A DNA stretch of 43,254 nucleotides from Brevibacterium gallinarum. Lineage in GTDB: Bacteria; Actinomycetota; Actinomycetes; Actinomycetales; Brevibacteriaceae. Location of the stretch: NCBI RefSeq assembly GCF_014836885.1, contig NZ_JACSPY010000011.1:17171-60424 (forward strand), in the 5' to 3' direction. Positions 25,423-34,004 of this stretch are shown one piece after another (position 1 is the stretch's first letter; each line of letters begins with the position of its first letter). The notes under the pieces are model-generated. The model worked only from the letters and a program-made list of their open reading frames with translations, was not told the origin of the DNA and made no database searches. The position numbers were made by a program, and so were the translations under genes.

Positions 25423-26901
25423 ATGTCACGAGCCGCGTCGGCGGATTCCGCGCGTCCTGACTACCGCGTGCGTGGGACATGGCTGCATCTTGGGCTGCTG
25501 GCGGTCGCGGCTATCGTTCTCTCGATCGGCACGTCGATCGCATTCGCCCCCGGCGGGATGAATCCCGACACGCGCTGGCAGTTGCACCAGGTTCTTGGCA
25601 ATGAGCCGCTGTCAGATTGGCATCCGGCAATTATGACGATCACATGGATGTGGCTGCACGAGCTCACCGGTCATGCATCTGCCGTTCTCTACGCACAGGT
25701 TCTCGTGATGTTCGGCGCCGGATTCGGTTTCGCCGTCTACCTTTTCGATGTGACGCGTTCACGCGCATGGTCATACGCTGGCCTCTTCATGTTGCTGGCG
25801 CCCCACCTCTTCACCTTCATCGGCGTCCTGTGGAAGGACACGCAGATGGCCGAGGCATTCTTTCTCGCCGTCGTCTGCGCGCTTCTGGCCAGCCGCTTCA
25901 CGACGATGCGCTGGCTGTTTCTCGCGGTGGGACTTCTTGCTCTGACGTACGGCACCGCAGTGCGGAAGAACGCATTCTTCGCCGTTCTGCCGCTCGTCTA
26001 TCTGATGGCGGCGCTCGTCTACTCGGGTTCGATGCGGCGCGCCGGTCAGTCTCTGCTCCGTCGTCTGACAGATGTGCGGTTCCTTGGTCTCACGGCAGCT
26101 CTCCTTGCACTCGTCATCGGGTCTGGTGCGGTGCTCAACGCGATCTATCAACCCCTGAAGACTCACCAGGTATCGCAGGTAATGCTCGACGACGTGATCT
26201 TCAGTGTGCCGAGAGAGGAACTGAAGCAGGCAGATATCGATGCGGCTCTGAAGGAGAAGCTGTTGGAGGCGCAGCGAATCTGTGCCCAACAGGGTGATTA
26301 TGAAGATGCCTATTGGCGCTGTTACGGACGCGGTGCAGACGGGATCTACACCGCTATCGAGCACGTCGACGAGTTGAAGGAAGCCTGGGTCCGGACAGTA
26401 CTCACCCGCCCAGATCGTTATCTTCTCTACCGCACCCAGACGTTCGCGCATCTGCTGTTCGACAATTACACGGACTGGGACGGGCAGACGGAGGAGAACT
26501 CCGTGGGCTGGGAGACGAAGTACAAGCAGGCGAACGACGCTGCCCAGACCTACGTCGAGAAGTTCGGCGTACGCGATATGCCGTGGTTGTTCACCGGCTG
26601 GTTCTGGCTGGCCAGCCCGATCATTCTGCTCTGCGCCCACCGCCATGTGCGGCGGCTCGGCAGAGCCTCCGGGTGGCCAGAACTGTCGACGGCAGTGTCG
26701 TCGTTGAGTATCTCGGCGGCTGTGTACATCGTCGGCTACTTCCCGATCGTGCCGGCTAACCACTTCCGCTATGTCTACTGGCCCGCGTTGGCGGGGACGA
26801 TGTGCTTCGTGATGCTTGGTGCAGCAGGGGCCCGGGCGTGGCGGAGTCGGCGCTGTGAGCGTCGAGAGCCTGAAGCGGCCGTGGCCTCCACTTCGCAATG
26901 A
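25423..26901 (+). CDS. Polytopic membrane protein, GT-C-like (paralogue 2 of 3)
   Basis: A 492-residue membrane protein, intact copy of the family at 4452 and 28750. The start at 25423 follows AAGGA and is supported by the paralogues; an upstream ATG at 25402 adds a short unlike lead. It has about ten helices. Conserved marks are DTRWQLHQVLG then DWHPAIMT in the first outer loop, LWKDTQMAEAF, TAVRKNAFF, QVMLDDVIFSVPRE and a Cys-Cys region (CAQQGDYEDAYWRCYG) in the large outer domain, with FRYVYWPALAG near the end. It lies right before a GtrA-family flippase and a GtrB-like GT2, so it is the likely acceptor-side transferase of a three-part system (like YfhO with GtcA and CsbB). This role is inference. 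Confidence 0.75.
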   Translation: MSRAASADSARPDYRVRGTWLHLGLLAVAAIVLSIGTSIAFAPGGMNPDTRWQLHQVLGNEPLSDWHPAIMTITWMWLHELTGHASAVLYAQVLVMFGAGFGFAVYLFDVTRSRAWSYAGLFMLLAPHLFTFIGVLWKDTQMAEAFFLAVVCALLASRFTTMRWLFLAVGLLALTYGTAVRKNAFFAVLPLVYLMAALVYSGSMRRAGQSLLRRLTDVRFLGLTAALLALVIGSGAVLNAIYQPLKTHQVSQVMLDDVIFSVPREELKQADIDAALKEKLLEAQRICAQQGDYEDAYWRCYGRGADGIYTAIEHVDELKEAWVRTVLTRPDRYLLYRTQTFAHLLFDNYTDWDGQTEENSVGWETKYKQANDAAQTYVEKFGVRDMPWLFTGWFWLASPIILLCAHRHVRRLGRASGWPELSTAVSSLSISAAVYIVGYFPIVPANHFRYVYWPALAGTMCFVMLGAAGARAWRSRRCERREPEAAVASTSQ

Positions 26902-26944
26902 AGTGAATCCCGGAACAAGCTCTGCTGTATGGCGTCCTGATGAG

Positions 26945-26972
26945 TTGGCATGGTGCGGAAGAGTCGTAAGAT
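26945..26972 (+). promoter_or_regulatory. Leaderless promoter for the GtrA-family gene
   Basis: TTGGCA (26945-26950), a 16-nt spacer and TAAGAT (26967-26972) end 7 nt before the ATG at 26980. Both boxes are good and no Shine-Dalgarno site precedes that ATG, so a leaderless start fits best. Confidence 0.6.
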
Positions 26973-26979
26973 GGTGCGC

Positions 26980-27501
26980 ATGCCGGTTAACGCCACTTCT
27001 GTGCCTGTCTCCCGTTGGCGTACCCTCATCGTCGAGGTGTTCCGGTTTCTGTCGGTTGGCGGAGTGGCCTACATCGTCGACGTCGGGGTCTCGAATCTGC
27101 TCGTCTACGGCTTCTTCGGCATTCCAGCTCTCATGCCGGGAAGCCCGCTCAAAGCGAAGATCATCTCTACAGTTCTCTCGATCATCGTTGCATGGCTCGG
27201 CAACAAGCTCTGGACCTATGGTGACAGGGATTCCGGTTCGAACGTCCGTGGCTTTGTCATGTTCGTCGTCGTCAATGCCATTGGTATGGTCATCGCTGTC
27301 GCCCCGCTGGGCTTCACCTGGTATGTGCTCGGATTGCGCGACCCCGTCAGCTATAACCTGTCGACCAATGTCATCGGTATCGGTCTGGCGATGGTCTTCC
27401 GGTTCTATGCCTACCGCACGTGGGTGTTCAAGGAGATCTCCGAAACCGAGGTCGTCGTGCCGATGGAAGATGATGACGTAGCGGCGTCACGCAAGCGGTA
27501 A
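26980..27501 (+). CDS. GtrA-family membrane protein (likely polyprenyl-phosphate-sugar flippase)
   Basis: A 173-residue protein with four hydrophobic helices: FRFLSVGGVAYIVDVGVSN, KIISTVLSIIVAWLGNKLW, FVVVNAIGMVIAV and NVIGIGLAMVFRFYAYRTWVF. These are the standard GtrA/GtcA layout, including the GN-x-x-W and F-R-F-Y marks. Members flip a polyprenyl-phosphate-linked sugar across the membrane for outer-face glycosylation. The start at 26980 is chosen because of the leaderless promoter; ATG 26971 and 26950 are in frame. Its last 15 nt overlap the 3' end of the GtrB-like gene on the other strand. It is paired with a GtrB-like enzyme and a GT-C-like protein in this stretch. Confidence 0.85.
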   Translation: MPVNATSVPVSRWRTLIVEVFRFLSVGGVAYIVDVGVSNLLVYGFFGIPALMPGSPLKAKIISTVLSIIVAWLGNKLWTYGDRDSGSNVRGFVMFVVVNAIGMVIAVAPLGFTWYVLGLRDPVSYNLSTNVIGIGLAMVFRFYAYRTWVFKEISETEVVVPMEDDDVAASRKR

Positions 27502-28503
27502 CTGCTGCTCCGCGTCGCTCGGTCCACGAACCGTCCGATTCTGTCCGATCGCCTCTGGGCGAACCGGAACGACTGCTTCCAAAGCGAGGTAATGCAGGCG
27601 AGCGGTCTCGCGGCGACCGCGGCGGATTCCGTCGATGACGAGTCCGATGCTGCCGAGCAGGAACGCAATGACCATGAGGATGGCAGCGAGGAACGCTGTC
27701 GGGAAGCGGGGGACGAGACCTGTGCTGAGGAACTCGACGATCACGGGGATGCCGAGGACGAGCGAGAGCAGACCGAAGACCAGCGTGAGAGTGCCGTAGT
27801 ACAGACGCGGGCGCTCATGCTGCACAAGCTGCGCGATCAGGCCCAGGATGCGGAACCCATCCCCGAAGGTCGAGAGCTTCGACTCGCTGCCGTCCGGCCG
27901 ATCACGGAATCCGACGGGGTGCTCAGCGCAGGGCAGGCGCAGCGCCATCATGTGCACCGTGAGCTCCGTCTCGATTTCAAAGCGCTTGCTGATGGCCGGG
28001 AACGACTTGACGAAGCGACGTGAGAACACACGGTAGCCCGAGAGCATGTCGGTGACATGTGACTTGAACAGCCGGCTCGTCAGCCGATTGAACATCTTGT
28101 TGCCCGATTCGTGCCCAGGGCGGTACGACGAAGTCTCCTGCGTGTCCTGTCGGACGCCGAGCACGTGGTCATAGGGACCGTCGAGCAGCAGCTCGATCAT
28201 GGCCGGCAGGTCGGCCGCCTCATACGTGTCATCGCCGTCGATCGTGACGTAGATGTCAGCTTCGATATCGGAGAACGCACGGCGGATGACATTGCCCTTG
28301 CCTTTGAAGTACTCATGCCGGACGACTGCGCCAGCGCTCAGCGCCTCCTCGACCGTGCGATCCGTGCTGTTGTTGTCGTAGACGTAGACGGTCATCCCCG
28401 GCACCGCCGCCTGGAGGTCTCGCACCACTGTGGCGATGGTGATCTCCTCGTTGTGGCACGGCACGATCGCAGCAATGCGGAGATGATCGGGGATGGCGGG
28501 CAC
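27487..28503 (-). CDS. GT2 polyprenyl-phosphate glycosyltransferase (GtrB/CsbB-like)
   Basis: A 338-residue GT2. The catalytic half has IVPCHNEE, VYDNNSTDRT and TIDGDDTYE (DGDD at 89-92), plus HEYFKGKGNVIRRAF, which marks the DPM1/GtrB group that loads a sugar onto polyprenyl phosphate. Two C-terminal helices (TLVFGLLSLVLGIPVIVEF and FLAAILMVIAFLLGSIGLVI) anchor it in the membrane. It starts at GTG 28503 behind GGAGAA. It is convergent with the GtrA-like flippase gene and divergent from the third GT-C-like gene. Together these look like a three-part outer-face glycosylation system. The sugar is unknown. Confidence 0.85.
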   Translation of the reverse strand: MPAIPDHLRIAAIVPCHNEEITIATVVRDLQAAVPGMTVYVYDNNSTDRTVEEALSAGAVVRHEYFKGKGNVIRRAFSDIEADIYVTIDGDDTYEAADLPAMIELLLDGPYDHVLGVRQDTQETSSYRPGHESGNKMFNRLTSRLFKSHVTDMLSGYRVFSRRFVKSFPAISKRFEIETELTVHMMALRLPCAEHPVGFRDRPDGSESKLSTFGDGFRILGLIAQLVQHERPRLYYGTLTLVFGLLSLVLGIPVIVEFLSTGLVPRFPTAFLAAILMVIAFLLGSIGLVIDGIRRGRRETARLHYLALEAVVPVRPEAIGQNRTVRGPSDAEQQLPLA

Positions 28504-28602
28504 GCAGTTCTCCAGTCGTCACAATTCTCACACGTCGGTTTCTTCCACCCGCCAGTGTACTGCCGTTCAGCAGCGCATTCGGCGCATGACCGGGCCGGAA
28601 GC

Positions 28603-28664
28603 TCCGCAACTCTGCGCCATGTGAACAGTTGCGGAATGACCGATCACAATTGCGTGAACGCAAT
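28603..28664. promoter_or_regulatory. Inverted repeats in a divergent control region
   Basis: TCCGCAACT/AGTTGCGGA (28603-28611 and 28627-28635) is a 9-bp inverted repeat with a 15-nt gap, and ATTGCG-TGAA-CGCAAT (28649-28664) is a 6-bp palindrome nearby. Two TACAGT boxes (28697 and 28717) follow on the + strand. These could be operators and promoters for the two divergent genes. No regulator gene is in the window. Confidence 0.4.
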
Positions 28665-28749
28665 GGTGTGAGTGTGACGGCCGCCCATCGCAGGCATACA
28701 GTCGATACGTTCCCTCTACAGTCAATGTCGTCGCAACTGGAGGCTGCGC

Positions 28750-30259
28750 GTGCGCCGTTCGTGGCTCATCTCGGGTGTGTGTTTGATGGCATCGGCGGCA
28801 TTCACAGCATTCCTGCTCATCTGTTTCTATCCGGGAGACGCGAACATCGACATCGTGTTCCAGGCCCGGCAGGCAATCGGTGAGGTTCCCTATCAGAACT
28901 GGCATCCGCCGGTTGTCACATTCTTCTGGGAGATGCTCTACCGGCTCACCGGCACTCTCGGTGCGCTGTTCGTCTTCCAAGCCGTTCTCTACGGTCTCAG
29001 CGCCTGGCTGCTGTGCCTGCTCATCCAGCATGCCACGGGTTCGGCGTGGCTCGGACTCCTCGGTCTGCTGGTGCCTGCGGCACCGTGGACACTGAGCCAG
29101 TCCACCATCCTGTGGAAGGACACCCAGTCGGCACTGGCACTGCTGTGCAGCGTGCTCATCGTCTTCTTCATCCGGCCGCACCAGCCGCAGTCGTGGTGGC
29201 TGATGGCTCCTGCCGGGCTGCTCCTCATCTACGGGATCACGGCACGCAAGAACGCGATCTCCGCGCTGCTGGATCGCGATCTACCTTGCCTGGCTGTTCA
29301 TCCGCACGCTGCAGAAGCGACACGCCACCGCGATCTCTGCCGTGGCGCCAGACACCGCAGCCAGAGCGAAGAGGTCCGGGACCGAGGCGGTCGGCTCGGG
29401 TCTCACCGGCGTTCGCGGACTGCTGCGTCTGGCACGGGTGACGCTGGTGTTCATCCTCGTGCTCGGCGGCAGCGTCGTCGTCACCGAGCGGTTCGTCGAT
29501 TCCGTACGCGATGTCGAAGACGTCGGGCAGGTCTCGCAGATCATGCTCGACGACGTCATGTTCGTGCTGCCGGACGACGAATTGCGCGCCTCCGGAGCTC
29601 CGACCCAGCTCATCGAGCGGATCTCCGCCGCACGGCCGGCGTGCCTTGCACGCGAGGAGCCCTTCGACGCGTACTGGAACTGCTACGGCAGAGGGGAGAC
29701 AGGCGAGGCTTTCTCACCGATCGCGCACCGCGAGGAGCTCCGGGACCTGTGGCTGAGAACGCTCACCGCGCATCCGGTCGAGTATCTGCAGTACCGGGCA
29801 GAGCTGTTCGGCCGCTACCTGACATTCTCCAGGCTGCTGTACTGGCCGGCAGAATGGCGGACTGAAGCCGAAAGCGTTGGTCTCGGTGTCCCGCAGGGGA
29901 GCGCCGAGTCGCTGCTGGGCCTGTATGTGCGCGGCACGAACGACGTCGTGCCTATCGTCTACCTGCCGGTGTTCTGGGCTGCTGTCGGTGCGCTCGTGTG
30001 TGTCTGGGCCGGCGTCGCCCGGCGCATCACCGGACGCTGGCTATCCCGCGGTGACGGTCGGAGCGGCGTCCGTGTTCCCCTGCGCGCAGAAGCGGCGACG
30101 CTGGCGTCCTCAGCGCTGCTGTACATGCTCGCCTACTTTCCGACGATTCCGGAGTTCCATTTCCGCTACACCTACTGGCCGGCAGTTGCGCTCAGCACCG
30201 CTGTCGTCCTCGCTGCAGCTGGGCAGTTCGCGGCCTGGCGTGATCAGCGCAGCCGTTGA
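28750..30259 (+). pseudogene. Frameshifted GT-C-like membrane protein gene (paralogue 3 of 3)
   Basis: This is the third family member, split into two frames. It starts at GTG 28750 behind GGAGG and keeps its marks in the first frame: DIVFQARQAIG then NWHPPVV, LWKDTQSALAL and ARKNAIS. Near 29270 the frame breaks: reading on gives unlike Arg-rich sequence to a stop at 29865. The other frame, from about 29273 to 30259, carries on with IYLAWLF, QIMLDDVMFVLPD, CYGRGETGE and FRYTYWPA. Adding two bases (CC) after CTGCTG restores LLPIAIYLAW, which fits the intact copies, so a two-base loss is the simplest cause. It could be a true pseudogene or a read/assembly error. Its last 16 nt overlap the gene on the other strand. 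Confidence 0.8.
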
Positions 30260-32475
30260 CGGATCCGGCGCGAGAGCCCGATCGCGGCACGGTAGCCGTC
30301 GACCACCGGCTGGGGAGCGGCAGTGCGCAGCTCAGCGCGGATGCGACGCCACGTGTTGACCTGTGCAACCCAGGCGCGGGAGGACAGCTGCCGCTGCTGG
30401 GAGCGGCGCGCCAGCACTGCCAGCGCTCGCTGCATGTCCGCAGACGGCGGGTGGAAGTAGTTCTCCTGCAGCCACGCCTCACGAGGAAACCCGACCCGTC
30501 CAGCGCGGAGATCGGCGAGTGTGCCGAGGATCCCTGAGCCTTCGAAGACGCCGTTGAGCAGCTCGTCAGAGACCCCGAAATCCGAGACGATGAGAGTCTG
30601 AAGACCACGGTCGATCGCCTCGAGCGCGGCAGTTGAGGACACCGTCACGACGGCTGCTCCTGGGGTGAGGAACTCGCTCATCGGCCCGACGGCCACCGAC
30701 AGCTCCCCGGGCACGATCTCGCCGCTTCGCAGCAGCTCGTCGATGAGGGAGAGATAGGTGTGCTCCTCGTGGTGCGTCTCCTGCTCTCCGGGCAGCGAGC
30801 GCACCTTGACGATCGCCTCAGCCGCGGGATGGGCACGCCGGAAGTCGGCGAGCGCCTGCAGGATGGCGATGCGTTCTTCGCGGTGCTCGGGGACCTTCGC
30901 CTGAGTGGCGAAGACGAGCCGCTCCGGCACCGGTGGTGTTTCGCCGGCCAGTATGTCGAATGCCGCCCGCGGCAGGCCGGGGCTGCTCAGCAGCGGTAAC
31001 CGGGTGACGGTGAGCTCCAGAGGAACGCCGACCTTGGTGCAGGCGTCGAGGTAGGCGGCCCGCTCGTGATGGGAGTGGGTGATGAACAGGTCGCAGTCGC
31101 GACGGTACCGCACACCTTTGGCACGTGCCGGCAGACCGATACCCGGCAGCCCGGATGCGACACCGGGCCGCCGGCTCAGGCGGTGCGCACTGGCAGCGAT
31201 CTGCTGAACGACCGGTCCGGTGGCGGCTGCCAGCACGATATCGGGGGCTGCGGATTCGAGTCGCGCGCGCAGTTCACTGCGATTGAGCATCGGAACGGTC
31301 GCACCTGCGCGGCTGGATCCGGCCAGCGCGTGGGCGATCTGCGCGGCGGTCGGGGCGATGGGCGTATCGAGAAGCCACAGCTGTGAGTCGACATCGGGTC
31401 CGAGCGAATCGAGCATCCGACTGGCCCATTTGAGATACGACTCGCTGTCAGCGATCGCGACAACCCGGTAATCCGCGCCAGAGTGCAAGGTCGCAGCGGC
31501 CGCCGCATTGAGTTCGTGGCGCAGCGCCTGCGGCGCGCTTCCGGTCCACCACGCAGCCGGCACCTCGGTCACGTGGATCTGAGGACTGCGCATCGTCGTC
31601 GGCAGGTTCGCCACTGCCGAGGTGGGAAGACTATGCACCTGCGCGCACTTCGGTGCGCGCGCAAGACGCAGCTCGACGGGCAGTTCAGCAGGAAAGACGG
31701 TGACGCCTGGACGAGCCGCGACCCGGTTGAGCAGTTCCGGTGTCTCCCGCCGGTGCGCGAAGTACGCCAACGGCCGCTCACTGTGAGCCCCGGTGCGTTC
31801 GACGACGCTGTCAAGCCAGGCGAAGTACGGTTCGACGTCGATGAGATCGTCAGCGACCATCGCAGAGCCGAGCACAATGGTGCCGGGCAGGGGGTCGGCG
31901 GCTGCGCGGATGGAGCGGACATAGTCGAAGGCGTGCCGGGTGAAGGTGCCGCCGGCAGCGGTGAAGGACGCGATGAGGTCGTCGGGGACGGGCAGAGCTG
32001 TCGTCCACGACAGCTGGCGCCGGCGCAGAGCCGAACGCAGCATGAGGGCAACCGCCAGCGCAGCCGCCCGCCGGGAGCAGGAGGGGTGCTGCCGGGCACG
32101 CACGAGAGGACGCGGACGCTTGGCCGTCACCAGTCTGACGGCGTGCAGCGTGGCGAAGCCGTCGTCGAGAATGACGATGCTACGGCGCAGCTGCGGTCCG
32201 GCGGCGAGCATGGCCCGCTGGAGCCGACCGGAGCAGATATCCCCGATGAGCAACTCATGCCCGCGCGAGGAGAAGATCTGCGGATCGATCTCGACCGTGC
32301 GCACAACCGAGATGTTGGCCGGCAGCCATTCGGCTTGGAACTGGTCGAGGAAGCTCGCCATGCCGTCGGCGTCGATGCGGGCGTGGATCTCCAGCGACTG
32401 CCCGTCCCGGCAGGCTTCGATGGCAGACACGAACTGGAGCGGGGATTCGACCCAGGCGTGTGAGATCGTGTTCAT
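30244..32475 (-). CDS. Two-domain glycosyltransferase of the nonulosonic-acid polymer operon
   Basis: A 743-residue protein. The N-terminal domain (about 1-320) resembles the polysialyltransferase group: AWVESPLQFVSAIEA at the start, IVILDDGFATL, LAYFAHRRE and the LPVELRL stretch. The C-terminal domain (about 330-743) is a GT-B-like domain of the kind called DUF6716 in actinobacteria: IADSESYLKWASRML, FITHSHHERAAYL, IVKVRSLPGE and VTVSSTAALEAIDRGLQTLI, the last like the donor-site stretch of TagF. Basic residues end the chain. It starts at ATG 32475, overlapping the stop of the gene before it (ATGA), with AGAGGAGA upstream. It is the last gene of the operon and probably extends or caps the polymer. 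The exact donor is not shown. Confidence 0.65.
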   Translation of the reverse strand: MNTISHAWVESPLQFVSAIEACRDGQSLEIHARIDADGMASFLDQFQAEWLPANISVVRTVEIDPQIFSSRGHELLIGDICSGRLQRAMLAAGPQLRRSIVILDDGFATLHAVRLVTAKRPRPLVRARQHPSCSRRAAALAVALMLRSALRRRQLSWTTALPVPDDLIASFTAAGGTFTRHAFDYVRSIRAAADPLPGTIVLGSAMVADDLIDVEPYFAWLDSVVERTGAHSERPLAYFAHRRETPELLNRVAARPGVTVFPAELPVELRLARAPKCAQVHSLPTSAVANLPTTMRSPQIHVTEVPAAWWTGSAPQALRHELNAAAAATLHSGADYRVVAIADSESYLKWASRMLDSLGPDVDSQLWLLDTPIAPTAAQIAHALAGSSRAGATVPMLNRSELRARLESAAPDIVLAAATGPVVQQIAASAHRLSRRPGVASGLPGIGLPARAKGVRYRRDCDLFITHSHHERAAYLDACTKVGVPLELTVTRLPLLSSPGLPRAAFDILAGETPPVPERLVFATQAKVPEHREERIAILQALADFRRAHPAAEAIVKVRSLPGEQETHHEEHTYLSLIDELLRSGEIVPGELSVAVGPMSEFLTPGAAVVTVSSTAALEAIDRGLQTLIVSDFGVSDELLNGVFEGSGILGTLADLRAGRVGFPREAWLQENYFHPPSADMQRALAVLARRSQQRQLSSRAWVAQVNTWRRIRAELRTAAPQPVVDGYRAAIGLSRRIRQRLR

Positions 32476-34004
32476 CGCTGTCTCCTCTTCTGCCTCTCAG
32501 CTGCACGGCGTGTGCGGCTGCGCCGGATGGCCCGCCGCGCCCGGTAGAGCAGATAGTCGCTGCCCAGCCGACCGGCACGACGCGCGGTTGTCCGAGGGTG
32601 GGAGCGGCGCGGCAGACGGCCGGGCAGGTCGAGTGCGCTGAGTGTGCCGCGGGTGAAGTACAGGCCGCGGGTGTCGTCATCGAGGCGTGCGAGCAGGTCA
32701 CTCGTACGCTGCCGGAAGGCTGGTAGCAGCCGTGGCTGCATGCAGTAGCTGACAGCGTCGACGAGATCCTGCAGATTCATGCTCTCATCACCGTGAGCTT
32801 GAGGATCGATGTCGGCGTGACCACGGTGGGCGAACTGATCGATGATCGTCAGCGGAATCCGATTCGAGTTCTCGTATGGGCGCAGACGCTGGAGCAGAAG
32901 CCGGGAGCCGACCGCAGCGGTCTGGCAGCCGTAGAGCTGTGCGACGAGCATCAGGCTGGTGGAGAACGCGCTCACGACGATGGCAGGGCCGATCGCTGTG
33001 ATGAGGGCCTCGGCGATGACGGGAGTGTCGATGACGACGAATCGACCGCCGTGGGCGGTGACGTGTGCGGCCAGTGCTGCGGTTGACGCCGTCGGTGCCG
33101 CTGGGTGCGGTTTGAACGCAACTGTCTTGCAGCCGGCTGATAGCACAGCTTCTGCCATCTGACAGTGCAGCTCGCTCTCCTCGGACTCGGTGATGAGGCC
33201 GAGTGCGGCGCAGTACTGCCCGAGGATGATGCCGGTGCGCTCACCGGTGAGACGGGCGGCTGCGGCATCGATCATGTCTGCGGCGTTCTCTCGGACCTCT
33301 GCGATGACGTCGCTCACCGCCTCCAGCGGGACGGGAACCGGTACGATCCCGGTTTCATGCAGCAGGCGCGGCTGCAGGTCAGGCGCGAGCGGGGCGTAAT
33401 GCAGCGTCGTCATCCTCTGCTGCATCCCCAACGGCAGACGCGAGCGGGTCGGTCCGTAGCTCATGAGACCGTCGGCGCTCACACGGATGAGCGACTCGGA
33501 GAAGATGCGAGCCAGTGCGATGGCCGGGTTCACCTGTGGTGATTCGACGATCAGTTCGACGTCTGAGGTCCCGAGTTCCCAATGGCTGCGCAGCAGACGC
33601 TGGAGCATCGGCAGGTCAGCCTCTGCCGGAGCCCACGTGTTGGGGTGGTGCGGGGTGATCGACTCGTTGAGCGTGAGCACCCGGTCGAAGCGCGCCATCA
33701 GCGATGACAGCCCAAGCGCACTGTGCAGGGGCGTCGCCTGTTCGAGCACAGCGGCGTTGTCCGACAGCAGCAGGATCCGTTCCCGCGCACGCGCAGCCGG
33801 CCGGGGCTGCGCGGTGGTGCGGATGACGGCCGGCGCCACAGCGGAGTCATAGCAGCCGGCGTCGATTCCCGCTGCCAGGAACACCACCTCGAGAGCAGTG
33901 GAGGCGAGAAAGACCTGCACTGTGTCGGCAGCACCGGACGCTGGTCCTGCCGCACTGCTGTACGGTGCAGAGGGTAGGTGCGGCGTGGTCTGCTGCGCGG
34001 TCAT
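32472..34004 (-). CDS. Polysialyltransferase-like protein, second copy
   Basis: A 510-residue transferase from ATG 34004, set by an ATGA overlap with the gene before it and AGGAG upstream; the open frame reaches back to 34166 but that part is in the previous gene. Marks shared with the copy at 35014 are VESPQVNPA, SADGLMSYGPTRSRLP, FKPHPAAP, SAFSTSLMLVAQLYG and RPYENSNRIPLTI. The D-G and K-P-H-P stretches match the polysialyltransferase (POLYST) family, which adds nonulosonic acids from a CMP donor. The N-terminal 30 residues are Ala/Ser/Pro-rich. The C-terminus has LDLPGRLPRR and then a strongly basic tail, likely to bind the membrane face. It probably acts with the GT2 gene just before it. 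Confidence 0.75.
   Translation of the reverse strand: MTAQQTTPHLPSAPYSSAAGPASGAADTVQVFLASTALEVVFLAAGIDAGCYDSAVAPAVIRTTAQPRPAARARERILLLSDNAAVLEQATPLHSALGLSSLMARFDRVLTLNESITPHHPNTWAPAEADLPMLQRLLRSHWELGTSDVELIVESPQVNPAIALARIFSESLIRVSADGLMSYGPTRSRLPLGMQQRMTTLHYAPLAPDLQPRLLHETGIVPVPVPLEAVSDVIAEVRENAADMIDAAAARLTGERTGIILGQYCAALGLITESEESELHCQMAEAVLSAGCKTVAFKPHPAAPTASTAALAAHVTAHGGRFVVIDTPVIAEALITAIGPAIVVSAFSTSLMLVAQLYGCQTAAVGSRLLLQRLRPYENSNRIPLTIIDQFAHRGHADIDPQAHGDESMNLQDLVDAVSYCMQPRLLPAFRQRTSDLLARLDDDTRGLYFTRGTLSALDLPGRLPRRSHPRTTARRAGRLGSDYLLYRARRAIRRSRTRRAAERQKRRQR

Noticed and set aside
26950..26979. Upstream ATG starts for the GtrA-like gene
   Set aside because: A promoter with TTGGCA and TAAGAT overlaps them; the leaderless ATG at 26980 fits better.
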